Below are positions 42,518 to 51,248 of a stretch of DNA of 64,000 nucleotides, one piece after another (the first letter of the stretch is position 1; every line of letters starts with the position of its first letter). Source of the DNA: JAWOLE01 sp963815655 (GTDB taxonomy: Bacteria > Acidobacteriota > Thermoanaerobaculia > UBA5066 > Gp7-AA6); NCBI GenBank assembly GCA_963815655.1, contig CAWFHK010000001.1:3100001-3164000 (forward strand), written 5' to 3'. Below the pieces are notes generated by a model that was not told the DNA's origin, did not search any database, and was given only the letters and a program-made list of their open reading frames with translations. Made by a program: the position numbers and the translations under genes.

Positions 42518-42677
42518 CTCGCCACCGCGGCGTGATTCTAGCGACTGCTCAATCACTTGCAAGATTCCGGTCTGGCCCCCTGTTCCGGCTAAGGGTGTCA
42601 CGCTTGCCGCCTCTCGTGCCTATCCCTGGTGCAAGCGCCGGCAATGGCGCCGGGGACTTGAACCGGAGGAATGGGCG

Positions 42678-42812
42678 ATGCGCAAAGTGACCTGGCTGGC
42701 GATTCTGGCGGTGGCGGCCCTGTCGTTGGGGTCGGTGTGGGCGGAGAGCCGCACCTGCAAGCCGCCGACCTGCGACCCGACGACCTGCGTCCCGAGCCAC
42801 TGTTCAAAGTAA
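42678..42812 (+). CDS. 44-residue secreted cysteine-rich peptide
   Basis: A signal peptide (MRKVTWLAILAVAALSLGSVWAE) is followed by a mature part of about 20 residues with four evenly spaced cysteines: C-KPPT-C-DPTT-C-VPSH-C. GGAGG stands nine bases before the ATG. The regular five-residue spacing suggests metal binding or two disulfides. It lies alone, 50 bases before structured element B. I know no family for it. Confidence 0.62.
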   Translation: MRKVTWLAILAVAALSLGSVWAESRTCKPPTCDPTTCVPSHCSK

Positions 42813-42859
42813 GGCCGGGGAACAGCGTGTCCGGGTATCGAGGTCCCCGCCCCGGTCGC

Positions 42860-42966
42860 GGCGCGAGGAGTCTCCCAGAGGGGAGGAGCCTCGCGCCGCG
42901 GGAGCGGAGCGCCGGAGCGGGATCACGCCGCAAGGCGTAGATCCCGCGGAGCGCGCGGAGCGACGG
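42860..42966 (+). other. Structured intergenic element, copy B
   Basis: First stem: 42860-42868 (GGCGCGAGG) with 42889-42897 (CCTCGCGCC). Second stem: GCGGGATC (42917-42924) with GATCCCGC (42940-42947), inside which ACGCC-GCAA-GGCGT forms a tetraloop hairpin. The end GGAGCGACGG touches the GTG start of the sigma factor gene and includes its likely ribosome-binding site. Copy A lies at 2800-2957. Confidence 0.45.
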
Positions 42967-43502
42967 TGAATCCGGCCGGACGTTTCGCCCTCCAGGAAGA
43001 GCTGACGGCCCTCGCCCGCGGCGAGCGCGCAGCGTTCGATCCGCTCTTCGCGCGGCTCTGGCCCCTCCTGCGCGGCTTCGCCCGGCGCTTCCTGCAGGCG
43101 GAGGAAGCCGACGACGCCGCGCAGGAGGCTCTCCTCCGGATCTTCCGCCGGGCAAGCGAATTCGATCCCTCCCGTGACGCACTGGCATGGGCCCTGGGAA
43201 TCGCCGCCTGGCAGGTCCGCACCCACAGGACGAAGGCGCGCCGGCGGCGCGAGGACGTCCCCGAAGCGCTGCCGGAGCGGCAAGACCCGGCGGCATCGCC
43301 CGAAGAACAGGCCGCGGCCCGCCAGCTCGCCGCCGCCCTGGAACAGGCGCTGGCCGAGCTGCCCCCGAGCGACGCCGCCACGCTCCTCGCCTACGCCCGC
43401 GGCGAGCGTCCGAACCTGCCCGGCGCCACCTTCCGCAAGCGCGTCGAGCGGGCGCTCAACCGTTTGCGAGCACGCTGGAGGATTCGCCATGACTCTCTCT
43501 GA
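42966..43502 (+). CDS. ECF-type RNA polymerase sigma factor
   Basis: 178 residues from a GTG start. Region 2 is AFDPLFARLWPLLRGFARRFLQAEEADDAAQEALLRIFRRA (the DDxxQ.. segment), and region 4 is LEQALAELPPSDAATLLAYARGERPNLPGATFRKRVERALNRLRAR. It is short and has no C-terminal extension. Its start codon abuts structured element B, which may control translation. The next gene overlaps by 14 bases. Confidence 0.88.
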   Translation: MNPAGRFALQEELTALARGERAAFDPLFARLWPLLRGFARRFLQAEEADDAAQEALLRIFRRASEFDPSRDALAWALGIAAWQVRTHRTKARRRREDVPEALPERQDPAASPEEQAAARQLAAALEQALAELPPSDAATLLAYARGERPNLPGATFRKRVERALNRLRARWRIRHDSL

Positions 43503-44034
43503 ACTGTCCGACACGAGCCTGCGCCTGGCCGCGCGCCGCGCTTACGAGCTCGGGCGCCTCGAAGGCGCGCTCTGGCGAGGAGCCGCTGCCGCGCTGTTCG
43601 CGCTCCCGGCCTTCCTCACATGCGGCAGGACTCCTGTCTCGGCGCTCTGCCTCGCCGGCTTCGCGCTCGTCGTCGCGGCGGGACGAGTCCGCGGCGGCGC
43701 CTACGAGGAAGGCGCGCACGCGGGCGCCATCGCCGGAATCGCGCCCTGCCTGCTCCCGGCCCTGGTGAGCAGGCTCGATCCGAGTCTCTGCGCGGCGATC
43801 GCTCCCGGAATTCCGTGGCCCTCCGCGGTCGGCGGCCTCGTCGCCGGCGCGATCCTGGGCCTGTGCGGCCATACCGCCACGGGCCTGCACTTCTGGGCCC
43901 CCGCGCTCGCCGCCCTCGCCTTCGCTGCCTCTCTCGGCTGCATCCCCGCCGGCGCCATGGGCTTCGCCGGCCTCCTCGCCGGCGTCATCGCCGGCGGCGC
44001 CCCGGCTCTTGTTCTCCGAAAGGCGTCGAGCTAG
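43489..44034 (+). CDS. Membrane protein coupled to the ECF sigma factor
   Basis: 181 residues. A short cytoplasmic start (MTLSELSDTSLRLAARRAYELGRLEGALWRG) is followed by about five hydrophobic segments. It overlaps the sigma factor gene, the usual position for an anti-sigma factor, but no zinc-binding HxxxCxxC motif is present. A membrane anti-sigma role is inference from position only. Confidence 0.75.
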   Translation: MTLSELSDTSLRLAARRAYELGRLEGALWRGAAAALFALPAFLTCGRTPVSALCLAGFALVVAAGRVRGGAYEEGAHAGAIAGIAPCLLPALVSRLDPSLCAAIAPGIPWPSAVGGLVAGAILGLCGHTATGLHFWAPALAALAFAASLGCIPAGAMGFAGLLAGVIAGGAPALVLRKASS

Positions 44035-44106
44035 CCCTTCCTGAGCGGCGCGAATCTGAACAATTCCTGAAGAAGCCGGACGGCCTCAATCCGGACGGGC
44101 GGGGCG

Positions 44107-44361
44107 GTGTATTCCCACCCACGGATTGGCCGGGTTCGATTTCGAAAAGGAGTTGCCGGGAAGAAGAGGCTCGGTGCCCTCGTCCTGACTCTTTCGTCGC
44201 TCTTGATCTCTGCCGCCTGCGCGTCCTCCAGCGCCGCGGCCAAGTCGAAGCCGCAGCAGCCGGAGTCTTTCGACAACTGGGCCAAGGCCGGGCGGACGGA
44301 ACTTCCGAATCGGCCCGCGAAGGCCTCCGCCGTCCACACGGCGAGCCTCGCCGCACGGTGA
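44107..44361 (+). CDS. Small putative lipoprotein
   Basis: An 84-residue reading from GTG; the relevant part is LGALVLTLSSLLISAACASSSA, a signal peptide with a lipobox (SAAC), then a short mature part (KPQQPESFDNWAKAGRTELPNRPAKASA). AAAAGGAG lies inside the reading, so the true start may be later. No family recognised. Confidence 0.45.
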   Translation: MYSHPRIGRVRFRKGVAGKKRLGALVLTLSSLLISAACASSSAAAKSKPQQPESFDNWAKAGRTELPNRPAKASAVHTASLAAR

Positions 44362-44485
44362 CAGGCGCGGATTCGGACGAGCAACGACAAACCCGGCCGC
44401 GCCGCCCGACGGGCGGCCGCGTCCAAGGAGGACGAATGAAAGACCCTGGGGGGAGATAGGGTCAGTATTGTTGGGTGAAGATGTG

Positions 44486-44507
44486 GGGGTCATGCCTATG
44501 TTATACG
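44486..44507. repeat. REP-like 22-mer, copy 2
   Basis: GGGGTCATGCCTATGTTATA plus two bases; same family as 32772-32793, in the spacer between the small lipoprotein and the frameshifted secreted protein. Confidence 0.6.
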
Positions 44508-44654
44508 CGAGAGCGAGGCCGTTCGGAGTTTGCCCTCTTCTGACCTGAGCCCATACCCTTCCAGACTGATCCGCGACCCCACGACGGCCGGGAGGGGATC
44601 GAGTCCGGATAGGCGTAGAGTTCTTGCGGGGTACCAGGAAAAGGAGGGCGCGTC

Positions 44655-45553
44655 ATGGACCGTCTTCGGGAAAATCGCGCACGGCTCCGACTCTGTGGGC
44701 TCTTCGCGGCCGTTTCGCTGATGATGGCGGAATCGGCGTCCGCGAGCACGGTCGTCTCCTGCTCGTCCTCGGCGACGGGGGGTGACCACGTGGATCGTGG
44801 AATCGTGGTGCCGGCCTACGCCGGGACGAACGTCCGACTCGTGCAGCTGAGCTACTCGGGGGGCGCGGGCACGTACCGGGTCACGCTGACGCTGCGGCGC
44901 GGGAGCTTCGATGGGCCGATCGTGGGATCGCCGGCGACCGCGTACGTCACGCTCGCGGACGTCACGTCGCGGCGTCCTTCGATTTTGCCGGAGCGCCGGT
45001 CACTCCGGGCGATGCGCTCACGCTGACGCAGACGTTCACCGGTCCGGAGGATCTTTTCATGGACAAGGCCGCAAGCCCCTGCTCGGGGGCGTACGAAACG
45101 GAAGGGACCTCGCCGCCGCTCGATACCTTCCGCGATGATTTTCCCGCTCTGGTAATCGCCCAGGACGACCTGACCGGTGCCTGTATCCCGAGCGACGCCG
45201 TGCTGTGCCTCGACAAGACCCCGGGGGACCGGCGCTTCAAGCTGACGCTCAATTTCAGTCATTCCGGCGGCCTCGCAGGCGCGGGACAGGCGACCCCCAT
45301 GACCTCTCTCGGCGTCGCCCACGGCGGCGCGTTCTGGTTCTTCAGCCAGGACAACCCGGAGATGATCGTCAAGGTGGTCAACGGATGCGGCTTCAACAAC
45401 CGCTACTGGGTCTTCGCGACGGCTGCTACGAACATCGCGTTCACGCTGAACGTCCTCGACACCGCGACGGCGGTCGCCAGGACGTACACGAATCCGGACA
45501 ACACGGCCGCCCAGCCGATTCAGGACACGGGCGCCTTCGCCGCCTGTCCCTGA
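44655..45553 (+). pseudogene. Secreted beta-domain protein, frameshifted
   Basis: The first frame gives a signal peptide (LCGLFAAVSLMMAESASAS) and a domain with IVVPAYAGTNVRLVQLSYSGGAGTYRVTLTLRRGSFDGPIVG, ending near ADVTS. The family sequence resumes one frame over near 44970: AASFDFAGAPVTPGDALTLTQTF, continuing to the stop at 45553. A one-base loss around 44965-44972 is the simplest cause. The C-terminal part (FWFFSQDNPEMIVKVVNGCGFNNRYWVFATAATNIAFTLNVLDT) is homologous to the middle domain of the CuA-like protein at 28676-29848. Confidence 0.8.
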
Positions 45554-45588
45554 CCGTCCCGGGCCATGGAGCCAGGCCTGTGCGCCGC

Positions 45589-46521
45589 TTATGGAGCGGA
45601 ATCGGGCCCGCAGCGATACGCGTCGGCCTGACAGGTTGTCGCGACGGCGAGGTCGAAGCGCAGGTCGAACGCGACCGTGTCGAGTCCGGCCTTGACCTGC
45701 CCGCGGATCCGATCCGGCGAGCCCGACTCGACGGCGAGGCCCTTGCCGATGTCGAGGATCTTTCGGGACGAGCCGTCGTAATACTCGAGCCTGGCGGAAT
45801 TGCCGGCCGGGGCGATGTCGAGACGAAGGACGGGCCACGCGAGCCAGCCCATCACTTCTTCCGGATCGCCGCTCAGCGCGACGGCCTGCGGGTAGATGCC
45901 GTGGATCGACAACAGAACGCGCGTGCCGACGGGATGTTTCTTGTCGTCCATCATTCGCACCGCCAGGCCGTCAATGACGTGGTAGCTGGCCGGCGTCTCC
46001 GGCGCGGCGTGGCGCGGCGTGATCGTTCCCGCGACCAGACTGTCGGGCGCCGTCCTCGCTCCGCAGGGAAACACCTTGCTCGCCGCGCAGTCGCGCGCCT
46101 CGCTCTTGCTGAAGCTGCTGCCGAAGTCCGTCGGCGAGTCGAACTGCCAGCCGCCGGCCGTCCGCGTCGCGCTCATGTAGCGGAACTCCAGCGGGTTTCC
46201 GGCCGTCTGGACGAGGAACAGGGTCGCGCGGTCCCCCTGGATACGGCCGCCGGCGGGCTTCTGCCCGCCCATGTCGTCGAACATCGCGAACCAGCTCTTC
46301 TGCTTGTCGGCGAGATGCCACCGCCGCGGGTCGAGCAGGCGCCCCGCGCGCTCCTTGTCGCCCGATTTCATGGCGGCGGCGAGCTCGACGTAGGCCTTGC
46401 CGAGATCGCCGCCGTCGCCGGGAAGCGGTTCGGTCCTGGCGGGACCGGCGGTTTGCGCGCCGGCGGCCAGCAGGGCGGCGACGCTCGCGAGCACGAAGGC
46501 GATTCGACGGCTGGAAATCAC
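45589..46521 (-). CDS. Secreted protein of unknown function
   Basis: 310 residues from a GTG with AGGAGGG upstream. Signal peptide IAFVLASVAALLAAGAQTA. A helical start (GKAYVELAAAMKSGDKERAGRLLD) is followed by a beta-rich region (RATLFLVQTAGNPLEFRYMSATRTAGGWQFDSP). Further on come FPCGARTAPDSLVAGTI and YHVIDGLAVRMMDDKKHPVG. I do not recognise a family. It lies 160 bases downstream of the subtilase gene on the same strand. Confidence 0.72.
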   Translation of the reverse strand: MISSRRIAFVLASVAALLAAGAQTAGPARTEPLPGDGGDLGKAYVELAAAMKSGDKERAGRLLDPRRWHLADKQKSWFAMFDDMGGQKPAGGRIQGDRATLFLVQTAGNPLEFRYMSATRTAGGWQFDSPTDFGSSFSKSEARDCAASKVFPCGARTAPDSLVAGTITPRHAAPETPASYHVIDGLAVRMMDDKKHPVGTRVLLSIHGIYPQAVALSGDPEEVMGWLAWPVLRLDIAPAGNSARLEYYDGSSRKILDIGKGLAVESGSPDRIRGQVKAGLDTVAFDLRFDLAVATTCQADAYRCGPDSAP

Positions 46522-46683
46522 GGCGGACCCTCCTGAGGCTCTCCCCGCGGCCCGGAATGGCTCACGAGCGTCAGGCTCCCGGTTCTTTGCCTGCGCGGCG
46601 ACGAGGCGGTCGAAGGGGGCGTCGTGCAGCGGCGAGCGAAGGGAGCCGGGGACGATTCCCCGGCTCCCTCTCCCGGCAGGTCA

Positions 46684-49600
46684 TCAGAGTCGGCGCAGCA
46701 GAAGCAGCGCGGCGAAAGCCAGACCCATGATCAGCAGGAGCAGGGCCGGCGTCGAGAGGGTCGGAATGTTGACCACGATCGCGACGAAGATCGTCGGGTC
46801 GCCGACGGGGACGGTCGAAGGATCGTCGGTCAGGACCGTCGTCTCGTTCGTTCCGTTGGAATCCATGTCGTACAGGACCGTTCCCTGGTTGCTCACGGCC
46901 ATTCCGCCGGCCGACACATTGATTATGGCGGTGATGGTGATGGTCACCGAGGAGCTCGCCCCGATGCTGCCGTTCCACGTCACCGTGTTCGTGCCGATGG
47001 TGGCCACGGCCGTGCCGCTCGTCGCGGAGGCGTTGACGAGAGTCAGCGTGGGAGGCAGCACATCGGTGAACTCGTTGCCGGGATTGTCGCCGGACGCCGC
47101 GTTCCCCGAGTTGGTGAGGATGACCGTGTACGTCACCGTCGACCCCACGCTGAAGGTGCCGGCCACCGCCTTGGAGGCCGTCACGATCGCGCCTGTAACG
47201 AGGAAGCTCGTCGGGTCGTGCGCGCCGCCGACCGCGGGGTCGTCCGTCGTCGTGGTCGCGTCGTTGGTTCCGTTGAAATCGGAGTCGTAGTTGATCGTCC
47301 CCTGGTTCGTGATGGTCGTGCCGATCGTGCCGGGCTTGATGGTGGCCGTGACCGTGATCGTCACGCTGGCGCCCCCGGCCAGGCCTCCATTCCAGGTCAC
47401 GGTGTTCGTGCCCACGGTGGCCACGGCGGTCCCGCTCGTGGCGTTGGCGCTGACGAGCGTCAGGCCGGCGGGGAGCACGTCCACGAACTCGTTGCCGGGA
47501 TTGTCGGCCGTCGGAGCGTTGCCCGTGTTGGTCAGGACGACCGTATAGGTCACGGTGCTGCCGATGGTGTGCGTTCCGCTCACGGTCTTGGTGCCGCTGA
47601 CGTTGACGGTCTGCACGGGCGCGTCGCAGACGGCCGGCGTGATGATCAGCGAGAAAGCGCGGATGTTGCCGGTGTCTCCAATGAAGAAGTCCTGCGCCTG
47701 GAGCTGCCAGTCGCCGTTGCCGGACTCGCCGTTAAAGATCGCGAGGGCCGCGGCGGGCTTGAAGTCGCCCGTGAACGGCGCATCCCCCGTGCCCACCGAC
47801 TGGATGCTCGGCCCCGCGCTGTCGTCGTCGAGCTCGGTCTGGCAGAAATTGTTCGCGCCGCCGTCGACCCGGTTGATAACGAGGGCCTCCGTGCTGGCGG
47901 GGGAACGCAGAGTGATCTGGAGGTCGTTGACGAAGGTGTGGTCGAGGCCGACAGTGGGCGAGCCGACCGTGGTGCTGCAAACCGTCCCGTCGATACTGAA
48001 GTCGACATCCTTGATATTGCCGAGGAGTCCCGCAACGGCGAGCGTAGCATTCGCGGGAACGCCGCCGACGTTCGCCCCGGGGCTGTCGGGAATCGGCACG
48101 GGGGGTCCCGTGTAGCTGAAGGTGACGGGCGCGCCCGGCTGGCCGGTCGGAATGGAAAAGTTGAAGCTCTGGGGGCTCGGGCCGCCGGTGTAGGTCACCA
48201 TCAGGGTGAACTGGATGTCCGCGCCGCAGGGCACGGCTCCGGTCACGAGGAAACGGAATGGCGTCGCGTTGTCGCCGCTGGCGGCCGGGGCCAGATCGGC
48301 ATAGGCGGAGTTCGCGGAAAGAAGGGTAACGCCGGGCGTCGAGGTGGACAGGACGGAGGTGATGGCCGTTGCGTTGACGCCGCCGGCGTTGGTCAGCGGC
48401 ACTGTCAGGTTCCAGACCTCGTTGGGCTCCACGTAGGCGTCGCCGTCGCCCGCGTACTCAGTGGGGACGGCCGTGCCGGCGGTCAGGATGGCTTGCGGCA
48501 CGGCCCCCGCCGCCGCCAGGGCTGCGTGGGCCATCACGATTCCGGCGCCGGTGTCCCGGTCGGTCCCGGGCGTCTCGATGTCGATCGCCGTGCTGACCAG
48601 GGCGGTGCGAACCTGCGCCGGTGTCAAGGCCGGAACGGCCGATTTCAGGAGCGCGGCGATCGCGGCGGCGTGCGGCGCGGCGGCGGAGGTGCCGTAGAAC
48701 GGGTTGAAACCGGGCGCGGCGCAGGAGACGCCGTCGGCGGCCGTGATGTCGGGCTTCTGGCGCACGACCCCGCCGGTGCTGGTGCGGTTGCCCGGCGTAA
48801 GCTCGACGCCCGTCGGGCTCAGGATGATCCGCCGCGGCCCGTCGGAGGTGAAGTCCTCGCTCGCGTTGGCCCCCGTGAACAGCCCGGGATAGGGGCCGGG
48901 CGGGGAGATGCCGTCGGCCGAGGCGGCCGCCGGCGTCGCCGCCACGCTGAAGGCGTCGGCAGCGCCGCTGTGGCCTCGCGTGGCGCCGCCCGTCACGAGG
49001 TTGTCGTCGAGCTCGCCCCGAAAGACGATCAGGTTGAACATCGGCACGCTCGAAGTCGTGCCGGCCGCGAACTTGTCGATGAGCAGCCGCTCGCCGCCGA
49101 ACGTACCGCCGCTGATGAACTCGATCGGGAAGTCGTCGCCGCCGACCCCGTCCTGGACTTCTGTGCTGGCGTCGAAAATGACGGTCAGCCCGCCGTCCAT
49201 GTCGTAGAGATCGAAGTCGGTCGAAGCCACGCCCGTCATCAGGTCGTAATGCTCGGCCCAGATGAGCAGCGGCGGGTTGCCGCCGCCGAACTCCACGAGG
49301 ATGGAGTTGCCGCCGTCGCCGAAATCGTGCAGGTTCGCCCCCGCGAGCGGTCCGGGGTCCGCGGCGGCGCTGGGGGCGAAGTCGCCTTCCCAGGTGCCCG
49401 CCGTCAGGTCGTCCTTGTTTCCTTCGTTGCCCGCGGAGGAGAAGTAGAGGACTCCGGCGGCCGTGACCGCGTTGACCGCCTGAGCCACTGGCCCATCCTC
49501 GAACGGCGACTCGTCGAGGTAGATGATGTCGTCGACGATGATGTTGCAGCCGGCGGCGGCCAGGCCGAGGATGTTCGCCGCGAAGGTTGCCTCATCGGGG

Positions 49601-50379
49601 TCCGCGGTCGCGAACGCGAGCGCCGCGCCGGGGGCCAGGTCGTGGACGATCTCGAGCATCGCCGCGCCTTCGTTTCCGGAGCCAGCCTGTCCCGGCAGGA
49701 CCTCGACCGTCGGCGGCAGGTCGCCGCTCGCCTGCAGGGCAGCGAGAGAGTCGACGCCATCCGAAATCACGCCGACCTTCACGCCGGAGCCGGTGACACC
49801 GAAGAAGCTCCGCGCCTCCGCCGCGCCGTGGGTCGCGTCCCCCTCGGACGTGTTGACCGCCTTGATCTTGTGCGTGAAACGCGGGAGCACCTGACGCAGT
49901 TTTCGCACTTCCGGCATCGCGGCAAGCGTCTCCAGGTCGGCGAGGTGCACGCGGGCGATGATCCGGCCGACGGCGTAACTCCTGGCCTTGACCAGCCCGC
50001 CGAGCGATTCCACCGCTCCGATGACCGGCTTGACGCCGGCCGCGCCGGTGACGAGGATATCGACCGGGACCCTGCCGTCGCTCTCGGGCACCACGAAACG
50101 GAAGCTCGTCAGGGGAGCGAGTCGCGGGTCGCTGCGCTGGTGCAGCAGGCCCAGGTACAGGCGCGAATCGATCTTGTTCTGGATCGGGCCCTTTGAGGTC
50201 TTGACGGCCTTGATCGCGCGCATCTGGACGCGGGCGCTTTCGGCGATCCTGAGCGGGCCTGCCTTTGGCTGAGCGGCCCACAACCCGGCGGAAAACATCA
50301 GCGCGAAACCGAAGGCGGCGGTCAACCGCGCGACACGGCCGCGCTCTCCGTGAACTGGGGGCATCCCGTTCCGCACCAT
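46684..50379 (-). CDS. Large secreted subtilase (S8) with P-domain, DUF11 repeats and IPTL-CTERM
   Basis: 1231 residues. After a signal peptide (TAAFGFALMFSAGLWA) comes a propeptide-like region to ~195. The peptidase domain has Asp207 (VGVISDGVD) and Ser565 (YGTSAAAPHAAAIAALL). The His position reads GSGNEGAAMLEIVHDLAPGA, with Glu237 where HGT usually stands. Around 800-930 a proprotein-convertase-like P-domain is seen (VGLDHTFVNDLQITLRSP, FNGESGNGDWQLQAQDFF). Two DUF11 repeats follow (GSTVTYTVVLTNTG, DVLPAGLTLVSANATSGTAVATVG). The last 30 residues, IPTLSTPALLLLIM...LLLLRRL, are an IPTL-CTERM sorting signal. I chose the ATG at 50379 because GGGAG lies just upstream. Confidence 0.92.
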   Translation of the reverse strand: MVRNGMPPVHGERGRVARLTAAFGFALMFSAGLWAAQPKAGPLRIAESARVQMRAIKAVKTSKGPIQNKIDSRLYLGLLHQRSDPRLAPLTSFRFVVPESDGRVPVDILVTGAAGVKPVIGAVESLGGLVKARSYAVGRIIARVHLADLETLAAMPEVRKLRQVLPRFTHKIKAVNTSEGDATHGAAEARSFFGVTGSGVKVGVISDGVDSLAALQASGDLPPTVEVLPGQAGSGNEGAAMLEIVHDLAPGAALAFATADPDEATFAANILGLAAAGCNIIVDDIIYLDESPFEDGPVAQAVNAVTAAGVLYFSSAGNEGNKDDLTAGTWEGDFAPSAAADPGPLAGANLHDFGDGGNSILVEFGGGNPPLLIWAEHYDLMTGVASTDFDLYDMDGGLTVIFDASTEVQDGVGGDDFPIEFISGGTFGGERLLIDKFAAGTTSSVPMFNLIVFRGELDDNLVTGGATRGHSGAADAFSVAATPAAASADGISPPGPYPGLFTGANASEDFTSDGPRRIILSPTGVELTPGNRTSTGGVVRQKPDITAADGVSCAAPGFNPFYGTSAAAPHAAAIAALLKSAVPALTPAQVRTALVSTAIDIETPGTDRDTGAGIVMAHAALAAAGAVPQAILTAGTAVPTEYAGDGDAYVEPNEVWNLTVPLTNAGGVNATAITSVLSTSTPGVTLLSANSAYADLAPAASGDNATPFRFLVTGAVPCGADIQFTLMVTYTGGPSPQSFNFSIPTGQPGAPVTFSYTGPPVPIPDSPGANVGGVPANATLAVAGLLGNIKDVDFSIDGTVCSTTVGSPTVGLDHTFVNDLQITLRSPASTEALVINRVDGGANNFCQTELDDDSAGPSIQSVGTGDAPFTGDFKPAAALAIFNGESGNGDWQLQAQDFFIGDTGNIRAFSLIITPAVCDAPVQTVNVSGTKTVSGTHTIGSTVTYTVVLTNTGNAPTADNPGNEFVDVLPAGLTLVSANATSGTAVATVGTNTVTWNGGLAGGASVTITVTATIKPGTIGTTITNQGTINYDSDFNGTNDATTTTDDPAVGGAHDPTSFLVTGAIVTASKAVAGTFSVGSTVTYTVILTNSGNAASGDNPGNEFTDVLPPTLTLVNASATSGTAVATIGTNTVTWNGSIGASSSVTITITAIINVSAGGMAVSNQGTVLYDMDSNGTNETTVLTDDPSTVPVGDPTIFVAIVVNIPTLSTPALLLLIMGLAFAALLLLRRL

Positions 50380-50747
50380 GCGCACTCCCTTGTCAATTCG
50401 CATTGAAGCGATGCCTGGCCGACATCGGCCAGGCGCCATTTCAATCAGATGGAATTAAGAGCAAACCTATTGCGAGTTCCGGTTCCAAGTCAAGACGAAA
50501 GTCGGGGGGCCCAAACAGGGAGCCGCCGGAATGGGGCCAAGTCTGTGTTATACGCCTGGCGGTGCGGCCTCGACTGGGCCTTCGCGAAGAGGCTTGCGGA
50601 CGAACCTCACGAATGGCCGGTAACTCATTGTAAACACGACTGAATAGGCTCTAGGAAGAGGGGCGTCCCCGCCGCGTCCGCTCGCAGCACGCCGCCTCTC
50701 GTGCGGCGAAAGACTTGCCGCGAGGACGGCGGCAAGATCGGAAGGGG
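50380..50747. other. Intergenic region with one REP-like repeat
   Basis: About 370 bases between the subtilase start and the remnants at 50748. No coding frame is convincing. It holds a REP-like 22-mer and presumably the subtilase promoter. Confidence 0.4.
50533..50554. repeat. REP-like 22-mer, copy 3
   Basis: GGGGCCAAGTCTGTGTTATA plus two bases; same family as 32772-32793 and 44486-44507. Confidence 0.55.
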
Positions 50748-50895
50748 CTATCGGGCATCGTCCCGCTCCGCGAGGCGATGGCTCGCCGACGCGCCCAAGT
50801 CGAGGCCGTAGATGCGCTTCAAGTCGGCGACCTGGCGCAGCGACTCGGCCGAAAAGGGCGCCTTGCCCTCGAACGCGTGGAGGACGATCCCCTGG
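50748..50895 (-). pseudogene. C-terminal fragment of an unidentified gene
   Basis: The minus strand reads GIVLHAFEGKAPFSAESLRQ followed by VADLKRIYGLDLGASASHRL and AERDDAR-stop. It has the composition of a real protein end but no start codon. It stops abruptly where the DinB-like fragment begins on the other strand near 50890, so a rearrangement has joined two partial genes. Family not recognised. Confidence 0.5.
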
Positions 50896-50911
50896 CGAGG
50901 TCGTCGCGCAC

Positions 50912-51235
50912 TTGGCCGATGTCGAGATCGGGATCGGATTCCGGGTCCGGCAGATAGTCAGCGAGCCGGGTCACGTGATCCAGCCGTTCGACCAGGATGC
51001 CTGGTCGCGGCTCTATCCGAGGTTGGACGGCCGGATCGCGGTCCGGTCGCTCACGGCCCTGCGCGCCTGGAACCTCGGCTTCTACCGCGCGCTCTCCTCC
51101 GAGGATCTCGCGCGCGTGGCCATGCATCCCGAGCGCGGCGAGGAGAGCGTCGAGACGACCATCCGCATGCAGGCGGGACACGATCGCAACCATCTCGCGC
51201 AGCTCGAGCAGATCCTCGAGCAGACCGCGAGCTGA
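50912..51235 (+). CDS. DinB-family protein, probably 5' truncated
   Basis: 107 residues from the first ATG; family sequence extends a little upstream in frame (SPGEVVAHLAD). Conserved DinB-superfamily positions are His in VVAHLADVEIG and His residues in QAGHDRNHLAQLEQIL, the usual metal triad. The normal N-terminal helix of about 45 residues is missing, replaced by the antisense of the fragment at 50748-50895. Probably not functional. Confidence 0.7.
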   Translation: MADVEIGIGFRVRQIVSEPGHVIQPFDQDAWSRLYPRLDGRIAVRSLTALRAWNLGFYRALSSEDLARVAMHPERGEESVETTIRMQAGHDRNHLAQLEQILEQTAS

Positions 51236-51248
51236 CGAGGCTCGGCGC

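Noticed and set aside
46624..50196. 1190-codon plus-strand open frame
   Set aside because: It is the antisense shadow of the subtilase gene; composition is Arg/Gly/Asp-rich without any domain.
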